Assembly: GCA_964435285.1 (NCBI GenBank)
Contig: CAYSYA010000001.1
Coordinates: 1-64,000, forward strand
Origin: GCA-2718035 sp964435285
GTDB lineage: Bacteria; Bacteroidota; Bacteroidia; Flavobacteriales; TMED113
Direction of reading: 5' to 3'
Length of the DNA stretch: 64,000 bases
The notes beneath the pieces are model-generated. The model worked only from the letters and a program-made list of their open reading frames with translations, was not told where the DNA came from and ran no database searches. Positions 25,113 to 34,416 of this stretch are shown here, one piece after another. The translations under genes were made by a program, and so were the position numbers. The first letter of the stretch is position 1. The number at the start of each line of letters is the position of its first letter.

Positions 25113-26045
25113 TTAAACAATAAACTGACTACTAATAGATTTATCTGTATTAATATTTCTAATAGTATCAGCAAAAAGTTTCGCAACACTTAAAACTTTT
25201 ATTTTTTCACTTTTACTTTTCAGCGGTAAGCTGTCTGTAACTACTAATTCTTCAATACAAGAATTATTTATATTTTCATATGCTTTACCTGATAAAATAG
25301 CGTGTGTACAAATTGCACGCACACTATTTGCTCCATTTTTTTTCATTAAATAACTTGCTTTTGCCATGGTGCCAGCAGTATCAATCATATCATCAACAAT
25401 CACCACATCTTTATTTTTTATTTCTCCAATTATTTTTATTTTATCTATTACATTTGCTTTTTTTCTTTGTTTATAGCAAATAACCATTTCACATTTTAAA
25501 TGCTTGGCGTACACATTAGCTCTTTTGGAACCACCTATATCAGGAGAAGCGATAACAAGATTATTTAATTTTAAATTTTTTATATATGGTATAAAGATTG
25601 TGGAAGCAAATAAATGATCAACAGGAATTTTAAAAAAACCTTGAATTTGATCTGCGTGTAAATCTAAGGTCATAACTCTATTTGCTCCAGCAGAGGTTAT
25701 TAAATTAGCAATTAATTTAGCCCCAATAGGAACCCTTGGCTTATCTTTTCTGTCTTGACGAGCAAATCCAAAGTAAGGCAAAATGGCAATAATTTCTTTA
25801 GCTGATGCTCTTTTTGCGGCATCAATCATAAGTAATAATTCTAGTAATGTTTCTGCTGGAGGAGGGGTAGATTGAATAATAAAAACTTTTTTTCCTCTTA
25901 AAGTTTCTTCATAAGAGGGTTGAAATTCTCCGTCACTAAAGTTAGTAATTACAACATTTCCTAACTCTTCACCATATGACTTAGCAATTTTTTTTGCAAT
26001 ATCAATGGACGCTTGACCTGAAAAGATTTTTACTTCAACACTCAA
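25113..26045 (-). CDS. prs: Ribose-phosphate pyrophosphokinase
   Basis: 310 residues. Makes PRPP for purine, pyrimidine, His and Trp synthesis. Seen: FSDGEFQPSYEETLRGK, PYFGFARQDRK, the metal-binding DLHADQIQGFF, and the PRPP loop VIVDDMIDTAGTM. First gene of the unit with rplY and pth; the tRNA-Leu gene diverges from its start. Confidence 0.96.
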   Translation of the reverse strand: MSVEVKIFSGQASIDIAKKIAKSYGEELGNVVITNFSDGEFQPSYEETLRGKKVFIIQSTPPPAETLLELLLMIDAAKRASAKEIIAILPYFGFARQDRKDKPRVPIGAKLIANLITSAGANRVMTLDLHADQIQGFFKIPVDHLFASTIFIPYIKNLKLNNLVIASPDIGGSKRANVYAKHLKCEMVICYKQRKKANVIDKIKIIGEIKNKDVVIVDDMIDTAGTMAKASYLMKKNGANSVRAICTHAILSGKAYENINNSCIEELVVTDSLPLKSKSEKIKVLSVAKLFADTIRNINTDKSISSQFIV

Positions 26046-26117
26046 AATAATACCATATTTAATAGGGGTGACAAATTTATAAAAATAAAATTTAACTTTC
26101 CTATAATTAAGTATTAT

Positions 26118-26125
26118 TATATTTG
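26118..26125 (+). promoter_or_regulatory. Probable -7 element for tRNA-Leu
   Basis: TATATTTG lies 13 bases before the tRNA 5' end, the right distance for a start just upstream of the gene. No clear -33 TTG is seen. The transcript may continue into the S41 protease gene. Confidence 0.5.
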
Positions 26126-26138
26126 TATTCCTTATTAA

Positions 26139-26222
26139 GCCCAGGTGGCGGAATTGGTAGACGCGCTGGATTCAAAATCCAGTTCTGGCAACAGAGTGTG
26201 GGTTCGAGCCCCACCCTGGGTA
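26139..26222 (+). tRNA. tRNA-Leu (CAA)
   Basis: 84 bases with a long variable arm, as expected of a class II tRNA. Acceptor GCCCAGG pairs with CCTGGGT, anticodon stem CTGGA/TCCAG with loop TTCAAAA gives anticodon CAA, T arm GTGGG TTCGAGC CCCAC, discriminator A. CCA is not encoded. Confidence 0.94.
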
Positions 26223-26240
26223 CTTAATTTTAAGTTACTT

Positions 26241-27740
26241 ATGAAAGAAAAAAGTAAATTATTTGTTTTTTATAAAAGAAGTTTTTGGCTGATATCTATT
26301 GTTTTTTTTCTCTCTTTATATCCTAATGTACGTAATAAATTTAAAACAAGTGATAAATTAAATCACATAGAAGAACTGTACGAATTAGTTCTTCAAAATT
26401 ATCAAAATTCTTTACCAGAAGATTCTTTAATTTTTTTTCTAAGAGAAGGATTATTAGAAAATTTAGATCCATTTACTCAGTATATTTCAAAGGAAGAATT
26501 AAAAAGAATTAATGAAGATTTTTCAGGTGACTTTTATGGTATAGGAGTTCAATTTACAATAATAAGAGACACTGTAATGGTTGTTAAAGTAATTAAGGAC
26601 GGGCCATCTGAAAAAGCAAATATTATTCCAGGTGATCGAATCATTTCAGTAAATTCAGAGAACTTTACAGGTCCTGAGATTAATAATTCGGTTGTAATGA
26701 AAAAGTTGAGGGGGAAAAGAGGGCAAAAAGTTAAAATTTCTATTTTAAGGAAAGATAATGTATTAGAAAAAATATTATACAGAGGAGAAATTCCTTTAAA
26801 TAGCATTGAGTCAAATTATATGATTAAAGATGACATTGGTTATATAAAATTAGAAAAGTTTTCATCAACTACTTTCTATGAATTTAAAAATGCGATACGA
26901 GATCTCAAAAGAATCGGGGCTAAGAAATTAATCTTAGATTTGAGAAATAACGGAGGTGGCTACCTGCAACAAGCAGTTGATGTAACAAATGAATTTTTAG
27001 ACGATAATCTTGAAATAGTTAGTACTAAAGGAGATTTTAGAAAACAGAAAACTTATTTTTCAAGTCATAAAGGTTCATTTAAAAAAGGTGAATTAGTTGT
27101 ACTAATAAATGAAAATAGTGCATCTGCGAGTGAGATACTAGCCGGCGCTATTCAAGATCATGATAGAGGAATAATTGTAGGGAAAAAAAGTTTTGGAAAA
27201 GGTCTTGTAGGCGAGCAAATTAATTTACGAGATGGTGGAGCATTAAGAATCACTGTTGCGAAATATTTTACTCCATCTGGAAGATGTATTCAAAAGCCAT
27301 ATAACTCTTTTGATACATTAAATGATGTAAAAGAATTTAGAACAAAAAAGGGAAGAATTGTATTTTCAGACGGAGGAATAACTCCAGATATTTTAATTTT
27401 AGAGGATACAATATCAGATTTTGAGTCTAAATTTTGGAGTAGAAATTATAATATTTTATATGAAAAAGCATTCGATTTTGCAGATAAATATAGGTCTGAT
27501 TTATTAAATAATTATCAATCTTTTTTCAGAAAAAATAATGAAAATATTTGGACAGAAATAATTTCGTTAGTAGATGATATTGAAACAAAAAGAAAAATAA
27601 ATAATTACAAAAAAAATCTTCAAACTCTTTTCGAAAATATGGTATTAAATCAAATTCTTTCAACAGAAGACATAATTTATCATTATAATAAAGATGATGA
27701 GTATATAAATAAAGCCTTAGAAATAATTAGTAAATCGTAG
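26241..27740 (+). CDS. S41-family C-terminal processing peptidase
   Basis: 499 residues from ATG 26241. The frame is open further upstream but that part is the tRNA-Leu gene. A membrane anchor or signal lies at residues 11-30, a PDZ domain at about 85-180 (FYGIGVQF, GDRIISVN), and the protease domain holds the catalytic serine in ENSASASEILAGAIQDHDRG and the lysine in GKKSFGKGLVGEQ. It trims or degrades envelope proteins in the periplasm. A second S41 gene lies at 56023. The tRNA 18 bases upstream may share its promoter. Confidence 0.92.
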   Translation: MKEKSKLFVFYKRSFWLISIVFFLSLYPNVRNKFKTSDKLNHIEELYELVLQNYQNSLPEDSLIFFLREGLLENLDPFTQYISKEELKRINEDFSGDFYGIGVQFTIIRDTVMVVKVIKDGPSEKANIIPGDRIISVNSENFTGPEINNSVVMKKLRGKRGQKVKISILRKDNVLEKILYRGEIPLNSIESNYMIKDDIGYIKLEKFSSTTFYEFKNAIRDLKRIGAKKLILDLRNNGGGYLQQAVDVTNEFLDDNLEIVSTKGDFRKQKTYFSSHKGSFKKGELVVLINENSASASEILAGAIQDHDRGIIVGKKSFGKGLVGEQINLRDGGALRITVAKYFTPSGRCIQKPYNSFDTLNDVKEFRTKKGRIVFSDGGITPDILILEDTISDFESKFWSRNYNILYEKAFDFADKYRSDLLNNYQSFFRKNNENIWTEIISLVDDIETKRKINNYKKNLQTLFENMVLNQILSTEDIIYHYNKDDEYINKALEIISKS

Positions 27741-27754
27741 TATAAAAAAATTAA

Positions 27755-28486
27755 ATGAAAAAATTCAGTAGGAGAAAAGTTTTAAAGTCAATATTAGGAT
27801 TGAGTATTTATTCAATTATTCCATTTAAACTAGAAGCATTTAGTTTTTTTCATGAAAGAAATTTTAGTATTTTTGGTATAAATAAAACAAATCTTATGAG
27901 CTTTAAATTACCAGAACTTAATTATAAATATGATGCACTTGAGCCACATTTTGATGCAAGAACAATGGAAATTCATCACAGCAAACATCACGCTGGCTAT
28001 ACAAATAACTTAAATAATTTAATTAAAGGAACTGAGTTTGAAGGTAAGTCAATTGAGGAAATTCTTAAATCAAGTAATCTTCCTAATGGTATAAGAAACA
28101 ACGGTGGGGGATTTTATAATCATAGTTTATTTTGGGAGATACTATCTCCAAACAAAACAAATCCTTCAGAAAGATTATTGAAAATGATAAATGATTCTTT
28201 TGGCTCTTTTGAAAAAATGAAAGAAGACTTCTCTAAAGCTGCAGCTACTCGATTTGGTTCTGGTTGGGCTTGGCTTTGTTTTGATGGAAAAGGACTTAAT
28301 ATTTGCTCAACTCCAAATCAAGATAATCCTTTGATGAAGGATGGGTGTGGAGGCAAACCAATATTGGGACTTGATGTCTGGGAACATGCATACTATTTAA
28401 ATTACCAAAATCGCAGAGCAGACTATATTTCTGCCTTTTGGAATTTGGTTAATTGGGATGCAGTTGAAAAAAATATGCAAGACTAA
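27755..28486 (+). CDS. sodA: Superoxide dismutase, Mn type, with a Tat-like export signal
   Basis: 243 residues, about 45 longer than cytoplasmic SODs because of an N-terminal twin-arginine signal: SRRKVLK at residues 5-11 and a hydrophobic stretch to about 30. The mature enzyme begins near FKLPELNYKYDALEPHFD. Metal ligands are in EIHHSKHHAGY, NHSLFWE and LDVWEHAYYLNYQNRRADY. Gly-Gly-Gly before the second ligand and Gln in TPNQDNPLM are the Mn-type choices. Export suggests protection of the periplasm. Starts 15 bases after the S41 protease gene. Confidence 0.88.
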   Translation: MKKFSRRKVLKSILGLSIYSIIPFKLEAFSFFHERNFSIFGINKTNLMSFKLPELNYKYDALEPHFDARTMEIHHSKHHAGYTNNLNNLIKGTEFEGKSIEEILKSSNLPNGIRNNGGGFYNHSLFWEILSPNKTNPSERLLKMINDSFGSFEKMKEDFSKAAATRFGSGWAWLCFDGKGLNICSTPNQDNPLMKDGCGGKPILGLDVWEHAYYLNYQNRRADYISAFWNLVNWDAVEKNMQD

Positions 28487-30171
28487 TTTAATTTACTGAT
28501 TTCGTCATTTATCTTTTCATTATCAATTATTTCAAATAAATGTTCTGGTGGACCTATTTTATGGTCTTCTTTAATATTATTTATTTCTGAAGAGCAATCC
28601 CAATTCGAAAAATCAGAATTTAAAATTTTACATAATTTCTTAGAAGTTTTAGGTAAAAATGGTTTACTTAAGACAGAAAGAGAAAATACCATTTGTATAC
28701 TAATATTTAATATTGTCTCTGCTCTTTTAGGATTTATTTTTATTTGTTTCCAAGGTTCATTATCCGCTAAATATTTATTGCCTAACCTAGCTAAATTTAT
28801 TACTTCAAAAAGAGCTTCTCTAAACTTATATTTTTCAATTGATTTCCCAATTTTTTTTGGATATTGAATAATCTTGTTTATTAAGTTTTCGTCTTCTTCA
28901 TGGATTTCACCTCTAGCAGGAACACTTCCATCCCAATATTTATTAATTAATACAATAACTCGATTAACAAAATTTCCAAAAATTGCAACAAGCTCATTAT
29001 TATTTCTAGCTTGAAAGTCTTTCCATGTAAAATCTGAGTCTTTATTTTCTGGAGAAATAGAGCACAAAACAAACCTTAGTTCATCAGTTTTATTGGCGAA
29101 ATTATTTAAATAATCATCTATCCATATTGCGTGATTTCTGGAAGTAGAAATTTTTCTTCCTTCTAAATTCAAAAATTCATTTGCTGGAACATTTTTAGGC
29201 AGAATAAAATTACCGTGTTCTTTTAAAAGTATTGGGAATATAATACAGTGGAAGACTATATTATCTTTACCAATAAAGTTAATCAATTTAGTTTCAGGAT
29301 TTTTCCAATATTTTTCCCAATCTACTTTTTCTTTTTTTGCCCACTCTTTTGTTGCAGATATATAACCAATTGGAGCATCTAACCATACGTATAATACTTT
29401 ACCTTTTTCACCATCTAATGGAACGGGCACACCCCAATCCAAATCTCTTGTCATTGCTCTACTTTGAAGTCCCCCATCAATCCATGATTTACATTGTCCC
29501 AGGACATTATTTTTCCATGTTTTTGGATCATGTACTTTGTTACCTTGAAAATACCCATTAACAATCCATTCATTTAACCAACTTTCATTTTTATTTAAAG
29601 GTAAGTACCAGTGAGAGGTCTCTTTCAACTCAGGGGAATTTCCACTTATAGTAGACTTTGGGTCGATTAGTTCAAGTGGACTTAATGTAGTCCCACAAGA
29701 CTCGCATTGGTCTCCATATGCTTCTTTAAATCCGCATTTTGGACATGTTCCTTTTATATATCTATCCGCTAGAAATTGATTTGCACTTATATCAAAAAAT
29801 TGTTTAGATTTTTTTTTGACAAATACATTTTTAGAATGAAGATTTTTGAAGAAACTCTGAGCTGTTTCATGGTGAAGTTTTGAGGATGTTCTGTGATAAA
29901 TATTAAAATTAATATTTAATGCTTTGAAAGATTTTTCATTTTTTTCGTGATACAAGTCAATTATTTCCCTAGGAGTTTTTTGTTCTTTTTTCGCTCTTAG
30001 TGTAATTGCTGCTCCGTGTTCGTCTGATCCACAAACAAAAATAACATCGTTTTGTTTTAATTTTTGATATCGAACAAAAATATCAGCAGGTAAATAGGCT
30101 CCTGCTATATGACCAATATGAATTGGTCCGTTAGCATACGGAAGTGCGGCTGTTATAATAAATCTTTCCAA
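28483..30171 (-). CDS. metG: Methionine--tRNA ligase, short form
   Basis: 562 residues from a TTG start at 30171, chosen because the family begins a few residues before the ITAALPYANGP strand; the frame is open up to 30267 but that part overlaps the divergent promoter and gene. Class I motifs: PIHIGH and KISTS in EGRKISTSRNH. Zinc knuckle CPKCGFKEAYGDQCESCG. The protein ends after the anticodon-binding helices and lacks the C-terminal tRNA-binding/dimerisation domain (about 110 residues) usual in this phylum. Confidence 0.93.
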   Translation of the reverse strand: MERFIITAALPYANGPIHIGHIAGAYLPADIFVRYQKLKQNDVIFVCGSDEHGAAITLRAKKEQKTPREIIDLYHEKNEKSFKALNINFNIYHRTSSKLHHETAQSFFKNLHSKNVFVKKKSKQFFDISANQFLADRYIKGTCPKCGFKEAYGDQCESCGTTLSPLELIDPKSTISGNSPELKETSHWYLPLNKNESWLNEWIVNGYFQGNKVHDPKTWKNNVLGQCKSWIDGGLQSRAMTRDLDWGVPVPLDGEKGKVLYVWLDAPIGYISATKEWAKKEKVDWEKYWKNPETKLINFIGKDNIVFHCIIFPILLKEHGNFILPKNVPANEFLNLEGRKISTSRNHAIWIDDYLNNFANKTDELRFVLCSISPENKDSDFTWKDFQARNNNELVAIFGNFVNRVIVLINKYWDGSVPARGEIHEEDENLINKIIQYPKKIGKSIEKYKFREALFEVINLARLGNKYLADNEPWKQIKINPKRAETILNISIQMVFSLSVLSKPFLPKTSKKLCKILNSDFSNWDCSSEINNIKEDHKIGPPEHLFEIIDNEKINDEISKLN

Positions 30172-30175
30172 AGTA

Positions 30176-30183
30176 TAGTTTTG
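30176..30183 (+). promoter_or_regulatory. Probable -7 element for the LD-carboxypeptidase gene
   Basis: TAGTTTTG fits TAnnTTTG and lies 32 bases before the ATG at 30216, in the short divergent gap to metG. Confidence 0.4.
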
Positions 30184-30215
30184 TATATTGTATAAAAATA
30201 TGCAAACTGAACAAC

Positions 30216-31124
30216 ATGAAAAAATCAAATCATTTAGAATATCTAAAAAAAGAAGATTTAGTTGCAATTGTTTCTATTGCAAAGCATGTGACGAAGGATA
30301 AATGTCAATTAGCAGTTGAGTATATTAGAAAGTCAGGTCTCCATTTAGTGAATTTAAATGATACTATGTTACCCAGAAAAGGCATGTTTTCAGGATCAGA
30401 TGAACAAAGAACAAAAATTCTTCAATCAATTTTAGATAATGAGAAAGTAAAGGCAATTTTTTTCGCAAGAGGAGGATATGGGTCAATAAGAATTATAGAC
30501 GATTTAAATTTTGATAAATTTTTAAAATATCCAAAATGGTTAATTGGATTTAGTGATATTACTGTTTTTTTATCACATATCTCAGCAAATTTCAACATGC
30601 CATCTTTACACAGCCCTATGCCATTTAATTTTCACAATACATCCAAAAAATCAATTCAAGAATTATTTAATCTTTTATTTGGAGTCACAAATTTTATTAA
30701 TTTAAAGTCTAGTAAATACAATAAAAAAGGAACTGCAAAAGGTAAATTAATTGGAGGTAATTTATCAATTTTGTGCTCTTTATTAAACTCAAAATCTTTT
30801 TATAAAACTAGAGGAAAAATACTATTCATTGAAGATGTTAATGAATATTTATATTCAATAGATAGAATGATGCAGTCTTTACGAAGATCAGGTATTTTTA
30901 ATAATTTATCTGGGCTAATAGTTGGTAAATTCACAGATATTAAAGACAATAAACCAATTTTTGGTCAAAATATATATGAAATTATTTTACAAGCTTTAGA
31001 AGATTTTGACTTTCCAATTTGTTTTAATTTCCCAGTTGGACATCAAAAAAAAAATACTCCTTTAATAATTAATAGAAATATAAAATTAGAGGTGGATAAT
31101 ATTGTTAAGTTTAGTTACACATAA
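30216..31124 (+). CDS. S66-family LD-carboxypeptidase
   Basis: 302 residues. Removes the terminal D-alanine from the tetrapeptide of peptidoglycan during recycling. Seen: IFFARGGYGSIRIID, the nucleophile serine in IGFSDITVFLSH, the glutamate in FIEDVNEYLYSIDRMM and the C-terminal histidine in FNFPVGHQKKNTPL. No signal peptide, so cytoplasmic as expected. Followed 3 bases later by a pseudouridine synthase gene. Confidence 0.9.
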   Translation: MKKSNHLEYLKKEDLVAIVSIAKHVTKDKCQLAVEYIRKSGLHLVNLNDTMLPRKGMFSGSDEQRTKILQSILDNEKVKAIFFARGGYGSIRIIDDLNFDKFLKYPKWLIGFSDITVFLSHISANFNMPSLHSPMPFNFHNTSKKSIQELFNLLFGVTNFINLKSSKYNKKGTAKGKLIGGNLSILCSLLNSKSFYKTRGKILFIEDVNEYLYSIDRMMQSLRRSGIFNNLSGLIVGKFTDIKDNKPIFGQNIYEIILQALEDFDFPICFNFPVGHQKKNTPLIINRNIKLEVDNIVKFSYT

Positions 31125-31127
31125 AAA

Positions 31128-31844
31128 ATGAATCAAATTTTATATAGATTAAATCAATTTATTTCCAGATCTGGAGTTACATCCAGAAGAAAGGCTGATA
31201 TGCTTATAGAATCAGGAAAAATAAAAGTCAATGGTCAAATTGTAAAAAAATTAGGAACTAAAGTATCAATAGAAGATAAAATTGAATTTAACGGAAAGCA
31301 AATTACAGTTCAGAGATATAAATACTTAGTATTAAATAAACCCAAAAATTTTATAACCACTTTAAGTGATGAGAAAAAAAGAAAGACAGTTTTAGATTTA
31401 ATTAATAATGCATGTGCCGAAAGATTATTTCCCGTTGGGAGATTAGATAAAAATACTACAGGAGTATTGTTATTTACAAATGACGGAGATTTATCTCAAA
31501 AGCTCATTCATCCAAAACATAAAATAAAAAAAGAATATCACGTTTCTCTAAATAAAAAAATAAGTATGTTAGATTTTGAAAAAATAAAAAAGGGAATTGA
31601 CTTAGAAGATGGTAAAATAAATGTTGATGACATTCGTATAATTAATAATACTCATAATAAAGAATTATTACTTACTTTACATTCAGGAAGAAATAGAATT
31701 GTTAGAAGAATTTTTGAATTCTTCGACTATGAAGTTTTAAAATTAGATAGAATATTATTTGCAGGAATTTCAAAAAAAAATACACCAAGAGGAAAATGGA
31801 GATTTTTAAACAATAAAGAAATAGGGTTTTTAAAAATGAAATAA
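31128..31844 (+). CDS. Pseudouridine synthase of the RsuA/RluB family
   Basis: 238 residues. S4 RNA-binding domain at residues 6-55 (LNQFISRSGVTSRRKAD, then IKVNGQIV), then the catalytic domain with the aspartate in FPVGRLDKNTTGVLLFTNDG. These enzymes modify uridines in rRNA; the exact site cannot be told, RluB-like action on 23S rRNA being most likely. Lies between the LD-carboxypeptidase and a histidine kinase, same strand. Confidence 0.9.
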   Translation: MNQILYRLNQFISRSGVTSRRKADMLIESGKIKVNGQIVKKLGTKVSIEDKIEFNGKQITVQRYKYLVLNKPKNFITTLSDEKKRKTVLDLINNACAERLFPVGRLDKNTTGVLLFTNDGDLSQKLIHPKHKIKKEYHVSLNKKISMLDFEKIKKGIDLEDGKINVDDIRIINNTHNKELLLTLHSGRNRIVRRIFEFFDYEVLKLDRILFAGISKKNTPRGKWRFLNNKEIGFLKMK

Positions 31845-31853
31845 ATCATTGCA

Positions 31854-33260
31854 TTGAGAATTTTTACAAAAAATATAATATTAATAAACAGAGTAATAAT
31901 TTTGCTCTCATTTATAGTTGTTTTAACTACTGTATTTTTAACTGCTAGTTTTTTTAAGGAACAGGAAAAAGTTGAAAAAAGACAAGTAATTGTTTTAGAA
32001 GAACTAAGAAAAGAAGAAAATAAAAGAATTCAAATATGGGCAGATGCTGTTAGTCAAATGGCATCGATAAATATTGGTGAAACACTTGACCCTTGCGTTT
32101 TAGATATTTTAAAAAGTAATAATACAATTCCAGCGATATGGTTAGGAGCAAATGGCGAACTTAAAGCACATAGAAATTTAAACACTAAGGAAATTCAATT
32201 AAAAAAATTAATTAAAGGACAAGAAAAAAAATTATTAGATCCTTCAAAAATAAAATTGTTAAATGATTCTTTAAAAATCATACAAGATAATTTTGAAAAA
32301 GAATTAAAAATAGACTCTATTTTAAATTATCAACTAAGCTTGATGAGGTATTCAATACCAATAAAAATAAAGTCAGCAAAAAAAGATAAATATGGAAATA
32401 TTATTTTGGATGAATTTGAAAACCCAATAACTCAAACAATAACTGATTATGTACATTATAGAGATTCATATGTAATAAAAGAATTTAATAATTTGTCAGA
32501 TGATGGAAAAGTATTTGCTGATAAACTTCAAAAATTACCCATTATAATCTTACTCGTAACAATTAGTATATTTTTAGTAGCATATCTTGCATTTTTTTAT
32601 TCTAAGAAGTCACAACAAAATAAATTATGGGCAGGTATTGCTAAGGAGACAGCTCATCAAATTGGAACACCATTATCTTCTTTAATGGGTTGGGTTGAGT
32701 ATTTAAAAAATAAGAATATTGATAAGCAAGTAATATTAGAAATTCAAAAAGATACGAGTCGCTTACAACAAATTGCAGATAGATTTTCAAAAATAGGGTC
32801 TAATACTTTATTAAAACCAGTAGAGGTTATTCCATTACTTGAAAAAACCATTGATTATGTAAAAAAAAGAGCGTCTCAAAAAATAAAATTTGAATTTTCA
32901 AGTGAAAAAGAACTTAATAATCTTAAAGTTAATTTAAGCGCAGAGCTTTTTTCTTGGGTAGTAGAAAATGTTTTAAAAAATTCAATAGATTCATTACAAA
33001 ATACAGGTCTAATTCGTGTTAATTTTATAGTCAAAAATGACAAGTATTATATTATTGATATAATTGACAATGGAAAAGGTATTTCGTCTCATGAATTTAA
33101 AAAAATATTTGACCCAGGTTATACGTCAAAAAAAAGAGGATGGGGCCTGGGATTATCTTTGTGTAAAAGAATAATTACGGAGTATCATATGGGCAAAATA
33201 TATGTGCATAGATCAATACCATTTAAAGAAACTATAATTCGAATTCTTTTAAAAAAATAA
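31854..33260 (+). CDS. Membrane sensor histidine kinase (orphan)
   Basis: 468 residues from a TTG start. Two membrane spans (about 10-33 and 229-250) enclose a periplasmic sensor part of about 195 residues without recognisable family. No HAMP domain. The phospho-acceptor is H268 in KETAHQIGTPLSSLMGW, and the ATPase shows N-box NVLKNSIDSL, DNGKGIS and RGWGLGLSLCKRI. No response regulator is adjacent; hemW follows after one base. The stimulus is unknown. Confidence 0.88.
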   Translation: MRIFTKNIILINRVIILLSFIVVLTTVFLTASFFKEQEKVEKRQVIVLEELRKEENKRIQIWADAVSQMASINIGETLDPCVLDILKSNNTIPAIWLGANGELKAHRNLNTKEIQLKKLIKGQEKKLLDPSKIKLLNDSLKIIQDNFEKELKIDSILNYQLSLMRYSIPIKIKSAKKDKYGNIILDEFENPITQTITDYVHYRDSYVIKEFNNLSDDGKVFADKLQKLPIIILLVTISIFLVAYLAFFYSKKSQQNKLWAGIAKETAHQIGTPLSSLMGWVEYLKNKNIDKQVILEIQKDTSRLQQIADRFSKIGSNTLLKPVEVIPLLEKTIDYVKKRASQKIKFEFSSEKELNNLKVNLSAELFSWVVENVLKNSIDSLQNTGLIRVNFIVKNDKYYIIDIIDNGKGISSHEFKKIFDPGYTSKKRGWGLGLSLCKRIITEYHMGKIYVHRSIPFKETIIRILLKK

Positions 33261-33261
33261 A

Positions 33262-34389
33262 TTGGCAGGCATCTACATACATATACCATTTTGTCACAAA
33301 GCTTGTTATTATTGTGATTTTCATTTCTCAACTTCCCTAAGATTAAAGACAGAAATAGTTGGAGCTATTTGTAAAGAACTAAAATTGAAAAATAAATATT
33401 TAGGTTCTGGACCAGTTGAGACTATATATTTTGGAGGGGGAACACCATCAATTTTAGAAGAAAAATATATAGCGAAAATTTTAAAAACTATATATAAATA
33501 TTTTTCGATATCAAATTCATTAGAGTGTACATTTGAAGTGAATCCGAATGATTTGACAGTTGACAAAACACGTAACTTGATTAAATTAGGAGTGAATAGA
33601 TTTAGTGTTGGGGCGCAATCATTTGATGAGAACCAATTAAAATTATTAAATAGATCTCATACAAGTAATCAAATTGAAAGAAGTATTAAATTAATACAAG
33701 ATTTAGGAGTTAATAATATTAATATTGACCTAATGTATGGAACTCCAAATTTAAAAAATAAATTATGGGAAAATAATTTAATTAAAGCAGTTTCTTTAAA
33801 CGTCACTCATATGTCTTGTTATTGCTTAACTATTGAAAAAGGAACGGTTTTTCATAAAATGGTTAATTCAGGAAATCTAAAATTAGTCTCAGATGATGAT
33901 ATTAAATTACAGTTTTTAACAATGAGGGATATTTTAAAAAGAAATAATTTTATTCATTATGAAATTTCTAATTTTTGCATTCCTTCTTTTGAGTCTAAAC
34001 ATAATAGCTCTTATTGGAAAGGTAAAAATTATTTAGGTGTTGGTCCATCTGCTCATTCATTCAATGGAAAAAAAAGACATTGGAATATAAATAACAATTA
34101 TAAATATATAGATGCTTTAAACAATGACAACAACTATTTTGAGGAAGAAATTCTAACAAAAAAAAATATTGCTAATGAATATATTTTAACAAACATTAGA
34201 ACTAATAAAGGATTAGCTAGAAATATACTGTCTAGATTGACCAATAATATTGAGTACAGTAAATTAATGAGTCAATTAGATAAATTAATTAATGATAGTT
34301 TAATTATTAATAAAAAAGACCGATTCTATTTAACTCAAAATGGAATGATTTTATGTGATAAGATCACAACTGATTTATTTTTAGCTTAA
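33262..34389 (+). CDS. hemW: HemW-type radical SAM heme chaperone
   Basis: 375 residues from a TTG start (MAGIYIHIPFC). Radical SAM cysteines C11, C15 and C18 (CHKACYYC), then VETIYFGGGTPSIL, VNRFSVGAQSFDENQL and the C-terminal HemN-type domain. Often annotated as oxygen-independent coproporphyrinogen oxidase, but HemW proteins transfer heme instead. Tightly placed after the kinase gene. Confidence 0.92.
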   Translation: MAGIYIHIPFCHKACYYCDFHFSTSLRLKTEIVGAICKELKLKNKYLGSGPVETIYFGGGTPSILEEKYIAKILKTIYKYFSISNSLECTFEVNPNDLTVDKTRNLIKLGVNRFSVGAQSFDENQLKLLNRSHTSNQIERSIKLIQDLGVNNINIDLMYGTPNLKNKLWENNLIKAVSLNVTHMSCYCLTIEKGTVFHKMVNSGNLKLVSDDDIKLQFLTMRDILKRNNFIHYEISNFCIPSFESKHNSSYWKGKNYLGVGPSAHSFNGKKRHWNINNNYKYIDALNNDNNYFEEEILTKKNIANEYILTNIRTNKGLARNILSRLTNNIEYSKLMSQLDKLINDSLIINKKDRFYLTQNGMILCDKITTDLFLA

Positions 34390-34416
34390 TTTTGAAAAAA
34401 GATTAATAAATCTAAA

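Noticed and set aside
26145..26240. An N-terminal extension of the S41 protease reading through the tRNA-Leu gene
   Set aside because: The extension is the translated tRNA sequence; the ATG at 26241 gives a normal signal/anchor start.
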